Below are positions 16,942 through 25,613 of a DNA stretch of 61,864 nucleotides, piece by piece (position 1 is the first letter of the stretch; the number at the start of each line of letters is the position of its first letter). Under the pieces are notes generated by a model. That model was not told where the DNA came from and did no database searches. It saw only the letters and a program-made list of their open reading frames with translations. Origin of the DNA: Chitinophagaceae bacterium. GTDB lineage: Bacteria; Bacteroidota; Bacteroidia; Chitinophagales; Chitinophagaceae. The translations under genes and the position numbers were made by a program. The stretch is taken from positions 1 through 61,864 of the forward strand of contig JADJTY010000010.1 in the NCBI GenBank assembly GCA_016710935.1. Reading direction: 5' to 3'.

Positions 16942-19233
16942 TTACAAAGGGATTTCGCAATGTATTTCTGTTCCTTTTCCCTCTGTTGTTTTTATAGCAA
17001 ACAAGCCTTTTAATTCTTCAGCCCTCTTTTTCATATTGACAAGACCATTTCCATTTGTACCGTTTGAAATAAAGCCAATGCCATCATCTGCTATTGATAA
17101 CATTATTTTATGGTTTTCTATTTTCAAATCAATGGTAATTTTTGATGCTTTGCTATATTTTACTGCATTATTTAAAGCCTCTTTTGTAATAAGTACTATA
17201 TTTTTCCTGCTATCAATGTCTTTTATTTCTACATCGGCTCTTTTGTCAATGTGGATGGTATAATCAATATTGGTAGCGCCCAGTATATCGTTGGCAAAGT
17301 TTTTAATACGGCTGCTGATTGTCATAAATTCATCTTCCCCTGGTTTCATACTCCAGATAATATCCCCTATTTTATCTGCTATGTTTTTAGCCTGATTTTC
17401 AATTTTATCCAATACCAGCTTTGCCTGTTTTGCATCCTGGTTTACTAATTGACCAGCCACTGCACTGTTTAATTGTAAGCTGCTGAGGCTTGCGCCAATA
17501 TCATCGTGGAGGTCAGCGGTAATTTTATTGCGTTGCAGCTCCAGTGCTAACTTTTGCTGAAAAGCACGGGTTTGTTGTGCTAATTTCCTGCGATTGTAAA
17601 TCCAAAACAGAAAACCAGTAGAGACGATTGCTACAAGAGCCCAAAACCATATTTTAAAATAAAATGGTGCAGAAATCTGAATACGTATTGTTTTCTGAAT
17701 GATATGACTGTTAGTAAATTTTTCAAATATACCAAGCTCAAGGGTGTAGTCTCCTGCCGCTAAGTTTGTAAGATTAACAGAGCCTTTATTGGGTAAATAA
17801 TTCCATACATCACCTCGTTCCTTTATTCTGAAAATTATTTGTTGGTAAGCTGCATTTTCCAGGTCTCTAATAACAGCCCTGAAAGAGATATTGTTATTTT
17901 TATAATCCAGCGATATTTTTTGCAATTGATTTGCATTCGTATCTGGGGAAAAAATATTGTTATTTACCAATATTTCATCAATATAAATCTCAGGCTTGTA
18001 GTATGCCTTAGTTTGTAATGGGGGCTTAAAATAATTTGCTCCATTTACACCACCAAAATACAATGTACCATCTGTGGCTTTATAAAAACTACGGTTGTTA
18101 AAATCCCAGTCCTGAATACCATCGCTTTTGTCGTAGTTAACAACAACGTGATTGGTTGCATTAATGCTGCTTAAGCCTCTTTGATGACTGCACCATGCAT
18201 TGCCTTCATCATCCAGCAAAAGGCCATAAATATTTGTGCCAGCCAGGCCGTTATTGGCATCAAAATGTTCCTGTATTTTAAAATTCCGGTCTAATAAATA
18301 GACTCCCCGGTTAGTACCTGCCCAATATTGGTTTGTTTTTATATTTTGCTGTATATAAAATGATTGTACCGAAGGCAAAATATTTCGTATCTGAGTAAGA
18401 CTTTTATCATTATTTACTTTAAATAAAAGCATGTCCTTATTCAGGTAGCTTACTGCTATTCTGTTATTGCTAAGTAGGTTTATTTTAAAAGCAGCAGTAA
18501 TATCATTTGCTATTTGTAGTTTTTTTTCTTTTTCATTTAACCAATATAATCCATTAGAAAAGCTTGTAAGCACACTGCCATTTTCTAGCACAACCAAATC
18601 CTGTTGTTGGCTGTTTTTTATTTCTTCCTGTTTTTCTGTATAGTTCTCAAACACCCCGTCTGCATTCCTAAACTGTATTCCATGACTACGTATGTTTGAT
18701 TCTGTAAAAAACCAATTACCTTTTCTCAAGGTATCAGTTACAGATCTGTAAAAATTGTTTTCAAACTCTTTGTTATTGAATTTGTAAATACCATTATCTG
18801 CCTTATTCAAAAACCACTGGCTGTGAAATAAAATATTCTTATCAGGCAATTCAGCAATATTAGCCACCACAGGAGTTTTTAAAAAAGGTATCTCTCCTTT
18901 TTCATCAGGTATTTTATGAAACAGTTTTTCTTTAAAGCTAAAAACTATCTGGCCTGTTCCGTCTTCTGTAATCCAAAGATTGCCGCTTTTATCAAATGAA
19001 AGCTGAGCATAACTAAAATATTTTTTTAAGTCCTTGTCATTTAGCCAATAGTTTTTTTTGAAATCATAATCAGTAAAGGCTAACCCGGCAGCAGTATTCA
19101 GTGCAATAACATTTTTATTCGCCGTTATTTGGTGAACGAGGCCCGGTCTTATATTATTAATACTCGAAACACTTTTTATATTATTTGTTTGTTTATAGTA
19201 CTGCAATACCCCATTGTTTGTTCCAATATTCAA
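16942..19233 (-). CDS. Propeller sensor histidine kinase, main part (frameshifted)
   Basis: The larger part of a membrane sensor kinase. It has the rest of a periplasmic beta-propeller (two-component regulator propeller repeats such as TNRGVYLLD, GLLLDDEGNAWCSHQRGL), a Y_Y_Y domain (near VNLTNLAAGDYTLELGIF), one membrane span (FYFKIWFWALVAIVSTGFLF), a coiled region, a HisKA_3 dimerisation domain with phospho-acceptor His in TADLHDDIGASLSSLQ, and an HATPase_c domain (ALNNAVKYSKAS, SIADDGIGF, GNGLVNMKKRAEEL). The N-terminal ~210 residues and signal peptide are in 19296-19970; one A missing from the run of seven near 19305 causes the break. The joined protein is about 1009 aa and pairs with the regulator downstream. 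Confidence 0.85.
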   Translation of the reverse strand: MNIGTNNGVLQYYKQTNNIKSVSSINNIRPGLVHQITANKNVIALNTAAGLAFTDYDFKKNYWLNDKDLKKYFSYAQLSFDKSGNLWITEDGTGQIVFSFKEKLFHKIPDEKGEIPFLKTPVVANIAELPDKNILFHSQWFLNKADNGIYKFNNKEFENNFYRSVTDTLRKGNWFFTESNIRSHGIQFRNADGVFENYTEKQEEIKNSQQQDLVVLENGSVLTSFSNGLYWLNEKEKKLQIANDITAAFKINLLSNNRIAVSYLNKDMLLFKVNNDKSLTQIRNILPSVQSFYIQQNIKTNQYWAGTNRGVYLLDRNFKIQEHFDANNGLAGTNIYGLLLDDEGNAWCSHQRGLSSINATNHVVVNYDKSDGIQDWDFNNRSFYKATDGTLYFGGVNGANYFKPPLQTKAYYKPEIYIDEILVNNNIFSPDTNANQLQKISLDYKNNNISFRAVIRDLENAAYQQIIFRIKERGDVWNYLPNKGSVNLTNLAAGDYTLELGIFEKFTNSHIIQKTIRIQISAPFYFKIWFWALVAIVSTGFLFWIYNRRKLAQQTRAFQQKLALELQRNKITADLHDDIGASLSSLQLNSAVAGQLVNQDAKQAKLVLDKIENQAKNIADKIGDIIWSMKPGEDEFMTISSRIKNFANDILGATNIDYTIHIDKRADVEIKDIDSRKNIVLITKEALNNAVKYSKASKITIDLKIENHKIMLSIADDGIGFISNGTNGNGLVNMKKRAEELKGLFAIKTTEGKGTEIHCEIPL

Positions 19234-19295
19234 TACTAAGTTTGCAGTATCATAGTATGCACAAAAAAATTCATTTTGTATATCCGACTTTTTTG

Positions 19296-19970
19296 CTACA
19301 ACCGGATACGTTGTTTTTTTAATGCTATATTATAAACAGCCACTTTATTTTTACCAACCATCCAGATGTTACCCTCCTTGTCCAAGGCAGGAAATCTGTA
19401 GTAAAAAACATTGTTTATAATCTGGTAAATGTGGATTGAGCTTAAGGTATCTAAATTAACAGAAGCTTCTGTTTTTATTTCTTTTGTTTTTACGTTGTAT
19501 GTAGCCAGTTGATAAAACCTGTTAAAGCACCATACCTTATCATTTTCAAAAGCAAAAGGCATCACCACATCATCAACTGATTTTGTAAAAACTTTATTTA
19601 GTGTAAATTTATCTGTACTTCTTGTATAAGTATATAAGCCCTTTTCAGATCCTATGTAAACATTTGCTTTGTCGTCTTCAGCAAAGCCATACCCCTGCTG
19701 CAGGCTTGGGCAGTTTTTAAAGTACCTGTTTAAATTATAAACTTTAACAGAGCTTCCATCATACCTGTTTATTGCATCATTGGCTGTAATCCACATAAAG
19801 CCTTTGCTATCTTCAAATCGAAAATAATTACTGCACTGCGATAAGCCGTTGTCCTGGGTAAGCCTGCTTATATTGTAGTGTTTAAAATCAATTGCAGATT
19901 GTGCAAAGCAGTTAATATTAAAAATAAAGCACCAGGCACCTATAAATAATTTAGTTTTTACTTTTTGCAA
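19296..19970 (-). CDS. Propeller sensor histidine kinase, N-terminal part
   Basis: Signal peptide (MQKVKTKLFIGAWCFIFNINCFAQ) and first propeller repeats of the sensor kinase continued at 16942-19233: ISRLTQDNGLSQCSNYFRFEDSKGFMWITANDAINRYDG, GSEKGLYTYTRSTD and DKEGNIWMVGKNKVAVYN. The frame ends after IALKKQ; adding one A to the run of seven A near 19305 restores IALKKTTYPVVAKKSDIQNEFF and joins the two. The periplasmic propeller is presumed to sense a ligand or an envelope state. The gene lies 70 bp downstream of the PKD giant. Confidence 0.82.
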   Translation of the reverse strand: MQKVKTKLFIGAWCFIFNINCFAQSAIDFKHYNISRLTQDNGLSQCSNYFRFEDSKGFMWITANDAINRYDGSSVKVYNLNRYFKNCPSLQQGYGFAEDDKANVYIGSEKGLYTYTRSTDKFTLNKVFTKSVDDVVMPFAFENDKVWCFNRFYQLATYNVKTKEIKTEASVNLDTLSSIHIYQIINNVFYYRFPALDKEGNIWMVGKNKVAVYNIALKKQRIRL

Positions 19971-19991
19971 CTTATTTGATTTATAATAAAC

Positions 19992-20017
19992 CAGGGTTCA
20001 TAAATTTACGAACCCTG
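19992..20017 (-). terminator. Hairpin after the PKD giant
   Basis: CAGGGTTC at 19992-19999 pairs exactly with GAACCCTG at 20010-20017 around a TAAATTTA-like loop. It falls between the stop of the 1855-aa gene (20040) and the start of the sensor kinase (19970). The following bases on the minus strand are only moderately T-rich, so it could be a terminator, an attenuator, or an mRNA processing and stability element that lowers kinase expression relative to the giant. Confidence 0.5.
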
Positions 20018-20039
20018 TTATTATTACTGTTTTTATTTT

Positions 20040-23000
20040 TTATTTCTTCCTGATCACAAAATCAAAACAAGCGATCACTTCACACTCTTTACAATCCTTA
20101 TCCCGGAAAGTAAACTTCACACATATCTTTCCTTTCAGCTCACAACAATCAATGGCGGGTACCGGTGGTAAAATAAAGTTCATGCCTATGTTGGTGCCGT
20201 TGGGTATAGCAATCGGGCTTCCGTCATTCCAGATCACTTCCCTGGGATTTTTATAGGCATCTGCTCCGCTGCCACTAAATGACGCGACGGTTGTTCCGCC
20301 ATACATGGTGATCAGGCCCGGCGCTGCACCCATATTGGCTGCCGATGCAATGCTTGCCCAGGTAAACGGAAGGTTAATACACTTCATACATTCCTTACCA
20401 AAATTATCGGTGATGTCGTAGCTGATCACATTGGCCCTTACTTCGGTAATGGTTGCCAGTGCCAAACCATTAATGGTAAATGTTTGTGCCGCAACAGTTG
20501 CATTGGGTATCTGTGTAAAATCATATTTAACGGTTCCGGTTGTAGCTTTAATATCATACGGACAACAATCCTCTTCTTTACAATCTGTTTTAAATTTAAT
20601 TACACAACTATCACAAAGTGTTGTGCCGCACCAGCCATACATGGTTAGTGTATAGGTGCCGTTTTGAATGGGTGTAAATGTAAGCGGTAAGGTTCCGGTT
20701 GTTGGTCCGCCGGTTGGCCCCTGCAAAGAATAGGTTACCGCTCCGTTACATTTTGGATCGGCACATAAATAATTGGCGTTAACCGTAACCGGTGTTTTAC
20801 ATTTTACATCGTACTGTTGCCCGCATGTAAATGATTTGGTATTATTATCAACCGTAACTGTACGCTCTCCCCACTTGCTGCCCTTACATTCACACTCCAC
20901 ACATTTTACTTCAAATTTAATGATACAGGTATCACATATTTTATCGCCGCACCAGCCATACATCGTTAGCACATAAGTACCATTTTGGGTAGGTGTAAAA
21001 TTAAATGCAGGTGGCATGGTACCTGTAATGGGTGCGCCGCTTGGGGGCTGTAAACTATAGGTAACTTTTGCAGGACATGCGGTATCCTTACATATATAAC
21101 CTGCGTTGATTGTGTAAGGTTTATTGCAATCCAGTTTATAGGTTTTATCGCAGTTTATGCTGATGGTATTGGGGTTATCAATAACCACCGCCTTGCCGGA
21201 TTTTGCCAGGGCAGGATCATCTTTGGGGTCTTTAGGATCTGCTTCGGTTTTGCCTTTGGTTAAGGTGATCTTATCCCACTTGCTTTCTTTACAATCGCAC
21301 GCGCAGTCTTTAATGAACAACTGAAACACATTAGAAGTATCGGTACAGCCATTCAGCGTTACTACAATAGAAATATTATGCATGCCCAATAAGGGTACAA
21401 GGGTTGCAGTATTCAGTGTATTACATGGTGATGGCTGAGGAGATATTGGAACTCCGTTATCCAGCCATACGATCGAATAAACGGTGCAGGCATTTTGACC
21501 CGGACCCAGTGGTAATGGTGGAATAATATTGATCGGTGCATCACTGCAAATGGTATCACAGCAGGAAGGGAACAGGCTTAAATCGGGGCCTTCATTAATA
21601 AATACAGTATTAGACATGGCCGAACAACCTGTATTCATATTTGTAACAATGGCATTATAACCTCCCGGTGCAGATACATTTATAGTATTGGTGGTTGCAC
21701 CGTTATTCCACAAATAATTATACCCTGCAGGTGGCGCTGTTGCCGGTGTAGGCACAGCCTGTAATGAATATACATTGCCCGAGCATAAAGTTCCTCCCGG
21801 CGCATTTACAATTACAGTTGGGCTGTTGCTGGCATAAATACACAGTGTATCATAAGCCATACATCCATTGGCATCAATTACCTGTAAAAATATCTGGTAA
21901 TTACCGGCAGCTGTTACCGTAGCAACGGGGTTGTATATATTGGTAAAATCGAAAGTAATGCTGCCACTGTTGGCACTCCAGTTATAAGTTGGATAACCAC
22001 TAACTGTATTGGACAGGTTTATTGTTCCTGTACCTGTATTTGCGTTTATACAAACCGTTGAGTTGCCATTGATCTCTGCGATTGGCTTGGGATACCAGCT
22101 TACGGTAACCGTATCTGTTGTTATTACACAATTGCAGGCAGCACTATTGCCTGTAAGTACTGCATAATAAGTTCCGTAGTTTGTTGCGGTTAATGTGGTT
22201 GTATTTGTTCCTACCGGGTTACCATTATTATACCATTGAAATGTATAAGACGAAAAAGTTGAGCACATGGTATTGCCGTTGGCATTGATGGAAGCCGTTA
22301 ATGTTACCGATGTGCCCGGGCAAATGGTTACCGGGTTGGGCGTTATGGTAACTATTGGTTTAGGTTGAATGGTAACCGTAGCTGTATTTACAACTGTGCA
22401 ACCTTCGGGTGTAACTACAGTAAGTGTTACTGTATACGTACCCGGACCAGGATAAATATGTTGTGGCGATGCCATCAATGAAAAACTGTTATCACCAAAC
22501 TGCCAGTTATAACTGGCCATGCCCGCCGTGGTTGAAAAGAATACCGGTGAGCCATCGCAGCTTGGGTTAGGATTGATATTGATGGGTGCAACCGGCAGTA
22601 CCACCAAAATGGGCATGCTATAGGTTGATGTACATCCGTTAAGCGTGATACTTAATGTGATGGTATATGTACCTGATGCTGTGGGTGTAATATTTTGGTT
22701 GGGACCATTGGTTAAAGTTCCTGTGTAAGGCCCTGAATATGTCCAGCTGTAAGAAGCTCCTGCAGCCGATGGATAATAACTGGATCCATCTGTCATGGTT
22801 AAAAATCCTGTATTGCAATTATAAGATGCGGTGAATTTTGTTACCACAGGAATAATAACCTGTTTGCAACTGGTAATACAACAGGTATCATTGCTGCTGA
22901 TCTTTACTACTTTTTGTACAACGCAGGCGGTATATAACCCCGCTGCTGCATACTGGTGGGTTGTATTCAGGCTGATAAAATCATCTGATGTGCCATCACC

Positions 23001-25607
23001 ATAACAAATGGTTGGATGCAGGGTACCTGTTGTCCATCCCGGAGGTAACACTAATGGTGAGCCGGTAAAAACGGTGGGCTGGCAACCGGCATGTGTAAAA
23101 TTAAACTGAACACCGGATAATGCACTGCACACCGGTGTGGTACAACAGATATTAATATCCTGTGGTATTCTTATAATGTTAGACGTGTCTCTACATCCGT
23201 TCGGGTCAAGAATCACCAAATAATAAGTACCCAGCAAAGTTGCTGTATAATTACCGCAGCTGGTTGACACTACTGTAAACGGCCCGCCACCCGGTGGCTG
23301 GTAAAGCCACTGGCAATTGGTGGGCGAAGGAATATTTGTTGCTACAGTTAACAACACACTTAATGTTGCCGGGTTACAGGAAGAAACACTGCAGGGCGGT
23401 ATTATTTTTACCCAATAAGGATTGGGTGGAATGGTAATACATTTTGTTTGTCCGCAACTGCCCGGTGAACCCGGATTAATGGTTACACAATAAGTACCCG
23501 GCTGATTGATAGTAACCGTTTGTGTTGTTTGTCCCGTTACTCCGGGGCCGTTCCATAAATAAGGCCCGGCGGTACTGGAGGTTAGGGTCATGCCGGTTGT
23601 AATACAGGTACCCCCAACCGTTATCGTTGGATAAACAGGTAGTGTAACTGTTACAGGCACTGAAACTGAACCTCCGCAATTACTTACTGTTATGGTACCC
23701 ATATTGGCTACCGCATTGTTTCCATGCCATAGCACATTAATGGTTCCTGAGCCCTGGCCCGAGGTAATGGTGCCTAAATTATTGCTGATAGTCCAGGTAT
23801 AGGTGATGCCGGGAATATAATTTGAAATTGAATAAGAGGATGTTTGATCAATGCAGGGATTAGGAGGTGTGGCTAAAATGGGCGCCTGAGGTTTTTTTAC
23901 TGTTACAGATGCTGTGCCCTGTGAGCAGGATAAATTAAATGCACATTTTTGCGTAGCCGTTACCGTAACACCACCAACGGGAATACTTGCAAAACTTATT
24001 ACAGCCGTATCTAATTGCGGGCCACTGTTAGCGATCATCGTTGCTCCGCCCGGCAACACCCAATTAATGGGCGTGGTTGTTACAGTAGACGTTGCAACAA
24101 ATGTTACCGGCGTATTGGGGCATGCAATAGCTGATGCAGGAAGAATAGTTAATACCGGCCTGGGCGCAACTACAATAAATGCCGATACCGGAGAATTGCA
24201 ATAAGCACCGGCTCCACCGGTTCCGGTAATGGTATAGGTGTTGGTAGTAGCCGATACAGGGAAACTAACGGTTGTGCCTGGGCCAGCCGGAGGAGAAAAA
24301 GTTAATCCGGGAGAACCTGACCAGGTAACCGGGCCGCCTGCTGTAGAAAAGAAAGCGGTACAGCCAACACAACTTTGCGAAGGGCCGTTTATTTTTAATA
24401 CCGGTTTAATCGTTACATTTTTAACACTGGTTCCGCTGCAATTCTTTTTCAGCGGATTAGTATATGTGCAGGTTATCTGACCTGTTGGGCCGGCTCCCCA
24501 GCTTACGGTTATTACAGAGGTATTTACGTTTGGCCCAACTATGGTTCCTCCGGTTACTGTCCAATTGTAAAACACACCGGGCATTGCTGGTAGCGAATAG
24601 GTTTGTGTACTAAACTGACAGACGAGATTATTAGGCGGCATTATTGGAATATTATTAACCAGCACCGGAACGCTTAAAGTTGCCGTGTTGCCGCAAGGGT
24701 TGCCGCAATTGGGTGCACTTACCGAAATGGTTGTAGGATAGGTGTTACCCCATACCACTTTTACGCACTGCGTTCCCTGGCCCGAAATAATGGTTGATCC
24801 GGGTGAGACCGTCCAGGTAATTGGCCCGGCACAGGGTACTGTTATACAATACTCTGCTGTATCTCCGGCACATAAACATTGGTTAATACATTCCTTGGGT
24901 ACAATTAATAAAGGGCTACCTGCTACAACAGTTACCTGCTGTGTAAAAGAACTGGTACATCCGCAACAGGGTTTTTGTCCCTGGCCCGGTGGGGTTGAAG
25001 GGCTGCAGTCGGCTGTATCGTTGGTAACATAGATCGTTACATTATATACACCCGGCGAAGCATAAATATGAGTTGGGTTATTTACATTTCCGGCAAAATT
25101 GCCATCTCCAAAATCCCAGGAAACACCTGCTGCGCCTGTGGATGTGTTTGAAAAAGAGACCAACCCTCCTGCGCAGGGGCTGCTTTGGGTAAATGTAAAT
25201 GAAGCAACCGGCGCATCCCGTAAACATATTGTTTCCTTAATGGTTTTTTTACAGCTACCGTCTGCGCTGGTAATGGTTACCGTAATGGTACCGGTACCTC
25301 CGCCGCCCCAGGTAATGCTTACCGGGTTACCGGTGGCAGCTGTTGGTGTGCCCCCGGTAATAACCCATGCGTACGTATAGCCGGGTAAATTGGGTACAAC
25401 CAAAAAAGTATTGGTACTGTACTTACACATACTTGCGGTAAAGTGTTCTTCGTTTCCTATTGGCCCCTGCAAACAAGGGCCTTCCCGGGTACAATCAAAA
25501 TCTCTTTTGAAAACCATTTTAAATTCGGGACAGCATGCTGTTTGTTGTGCCTGCGCAGCGCTGGCAAAAACAAATAATGCAATAAGTATGTTGAATATCT
25601 TCTTCAT
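20040..25607 (-). CDS. Giant secreted PKD/Ig-like protein with Cys modules (1855 aa)
   Basis: A secreted structural protein, intact over 5.6 kb. After the signal peptide (ending AAQAQ) come many Ig-like/PKD units, two with classic PKD cores (VSWDFGDGNFAG near residue 165 and YNWQFGDNSFS near 1050) and many with PGxYCVTI or GTYTITLSIT strands. The last ~450 residues hold two Cys modules (MYGWCGDKICDTCIIKF...CECKGSKWGE, MYGWCGTTLCDSCVIKF) and a terminal Cys-rich domain (CCELKGKICVKFTFRDKDC..CE) that resembles the end of the protein at 25614-27956. There is no recognisable type IX sorting domain. It starts 6 bp after that gene, so they are an operon. Surface adhesin or filament is the likely role, by analogy with SprB-like PKD giants; this is inference. 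Confidence 0.82.
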   Translation of the reverse strand: MKKIFNILIALFVFASAAQAQQTACCPEFKMVFKRDFDCTREGPCLQGPIGNEEHFTASMCKYSTNTFLVVPNLPGYTYAWVITGGTPTAATGNPVSITWGGGGTGTITVTITSADGSCKKTIKETICLRDAPVASFTFTQSSPCAGGLVSFSNTSTGAAGVSWDFGDGNFAGNVNNPTHIYASPGVYNVTIYVTNDTADCSPSTPPGQGQKPCCGCTSSFTQQVTVVAGSPLLIVPKECINQCLCAGDTAEYCITVPCAGPITWTVSPGSTIISGQGTQCVKVVWGNTYPTTISVSAPNCGNPCGNTATLSVPVLVNNIPIMPPNNLVCQFSTQTYSLPAMPGVFYNWTVTGGTIVGPNVNTSVITVSWGAGPTGQITCTYTNPLKKNCSGTSVKNVTIKPVLKINGPSQSCVGCTAFFSTAGGPVTWSGSPGLTFSPPAGPGTTVSFPVSATTNTYTITGTGGAGAYCNSPVSAFIVVAPRPVLTILPASAIACPNTPVTFVATSTVTTTPINWVLPGGATMIANSGPQLDTAVISFASIPVGGVTVTATQKCAFNLSCSQGTASVTVKKPQAPILATPPNPCIDQTSSYSISNYIPGITYTWTISNNLGTITSGQGSGTINVLWHGNNAVANMGTITVSNCGGSVSVPVTVTLPVYPTITVGGTCITTGMTLTSSTAGPYLWNGPGVTGQTTQTVTINQPGTYCVTINPGSPGSCGQTKCITIPPNPYWVKIIPPCSVSSCNPATLSVLLTVATNIPSPTNCQWLYQPPGGGPFTVVSTSCGNYTATLLGTYYLVILDPNGCRDTSNIIRIPQDINICCTTPVCSALSGVQFNFTHAGCQPTVFTGSPLVLPPGWTTGTLHPTICYGDGTSDDFISLNTTHQYAAAGLYTACVVQKVVKISSNDTCCITSCKQVIIPVVTKFTASYNCNTGFLTMTDGSSYYPSAAGASYSWTYSGPYTGTLTNGPNQNITPTASGTYTITLSITLNGCTSTYSMPILVVLPVAPININPNPSCDGSPVFFSTTAGMASYNWQFGDNSFSLMASPQHIYPGPGTYTVTLTVVTPEGCTVVNTATVTIQPKPIVTITPNPVTICPGTSVTLTASINANGNTMCSTFSSYTFQWYNNGNPVGTNTTTLTATNYGTYYAVLTGNSAACNCVITTDTVTVSWYPKPIAEINGNSTVCINANTGTGTINLSNTVSGYPTYNWSANSGSITFDFTNIYNPVATVTAAGNYQIFLQVIDANGCMAYDTLCIYASNSPTVIVNAPGGTLCSGNVYSLQAVPTPATAPPAGYNYLWNNGATTNTINVSAPGGYNAIVTNMNTGCSAMSNTVFINEGPDLSLFPSCCDTICSDAPINIIPPLPLGPGQNACTVYSIVWLDNGVPISPQPSPCNTLNTATLVPLLGMHNISIVVTLNGCTDTSNVFQLFIKDCACDCKESKWDKITLTKGKTEADPKDPKDDPALAKSGKAVVIDNPNTISINCDKTYKLDCNKPYTINAGYICKDTACPAKVTYSLQPPSGAPITGTMPPAFNFTPTQNGTYVLTMYGWCGDKICDTCIIKFEVKCVECECKGSKWGERTVTVDNNTKSFTCGQQYDVKCKTPVTVNANYLCADPKCNGAVTYSLQGPTGGPTTGTLPLTFTPIQNGTYTLTMYGWCGTTLCDSCVIKFKTDCKEEDCCPYDIKATTGTVKYDFTQIPNATVAAQTFTINGLALATITEVRANVISYDITDNFGKECMKCINLPFTWASIASAANMGAAPGLITMYGGTTVASFSGSGADAYKNPREVIWNDGSPIAIPNGTNIGMNFILPPVPAIDCCELKGKICVKFTFRDKDCKECEVIACFDFVIRKK

Positions 25608-25613
25608 GGCAGT

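Noticed and set aside
23914..24480. Open frames on the plus strand inside the PKD giant (and similar ones inside 10-27 kb and 30-33 kb)
   Set aside because: They run antisense to long real genes, have no ribosome site and no recognisable protein features.
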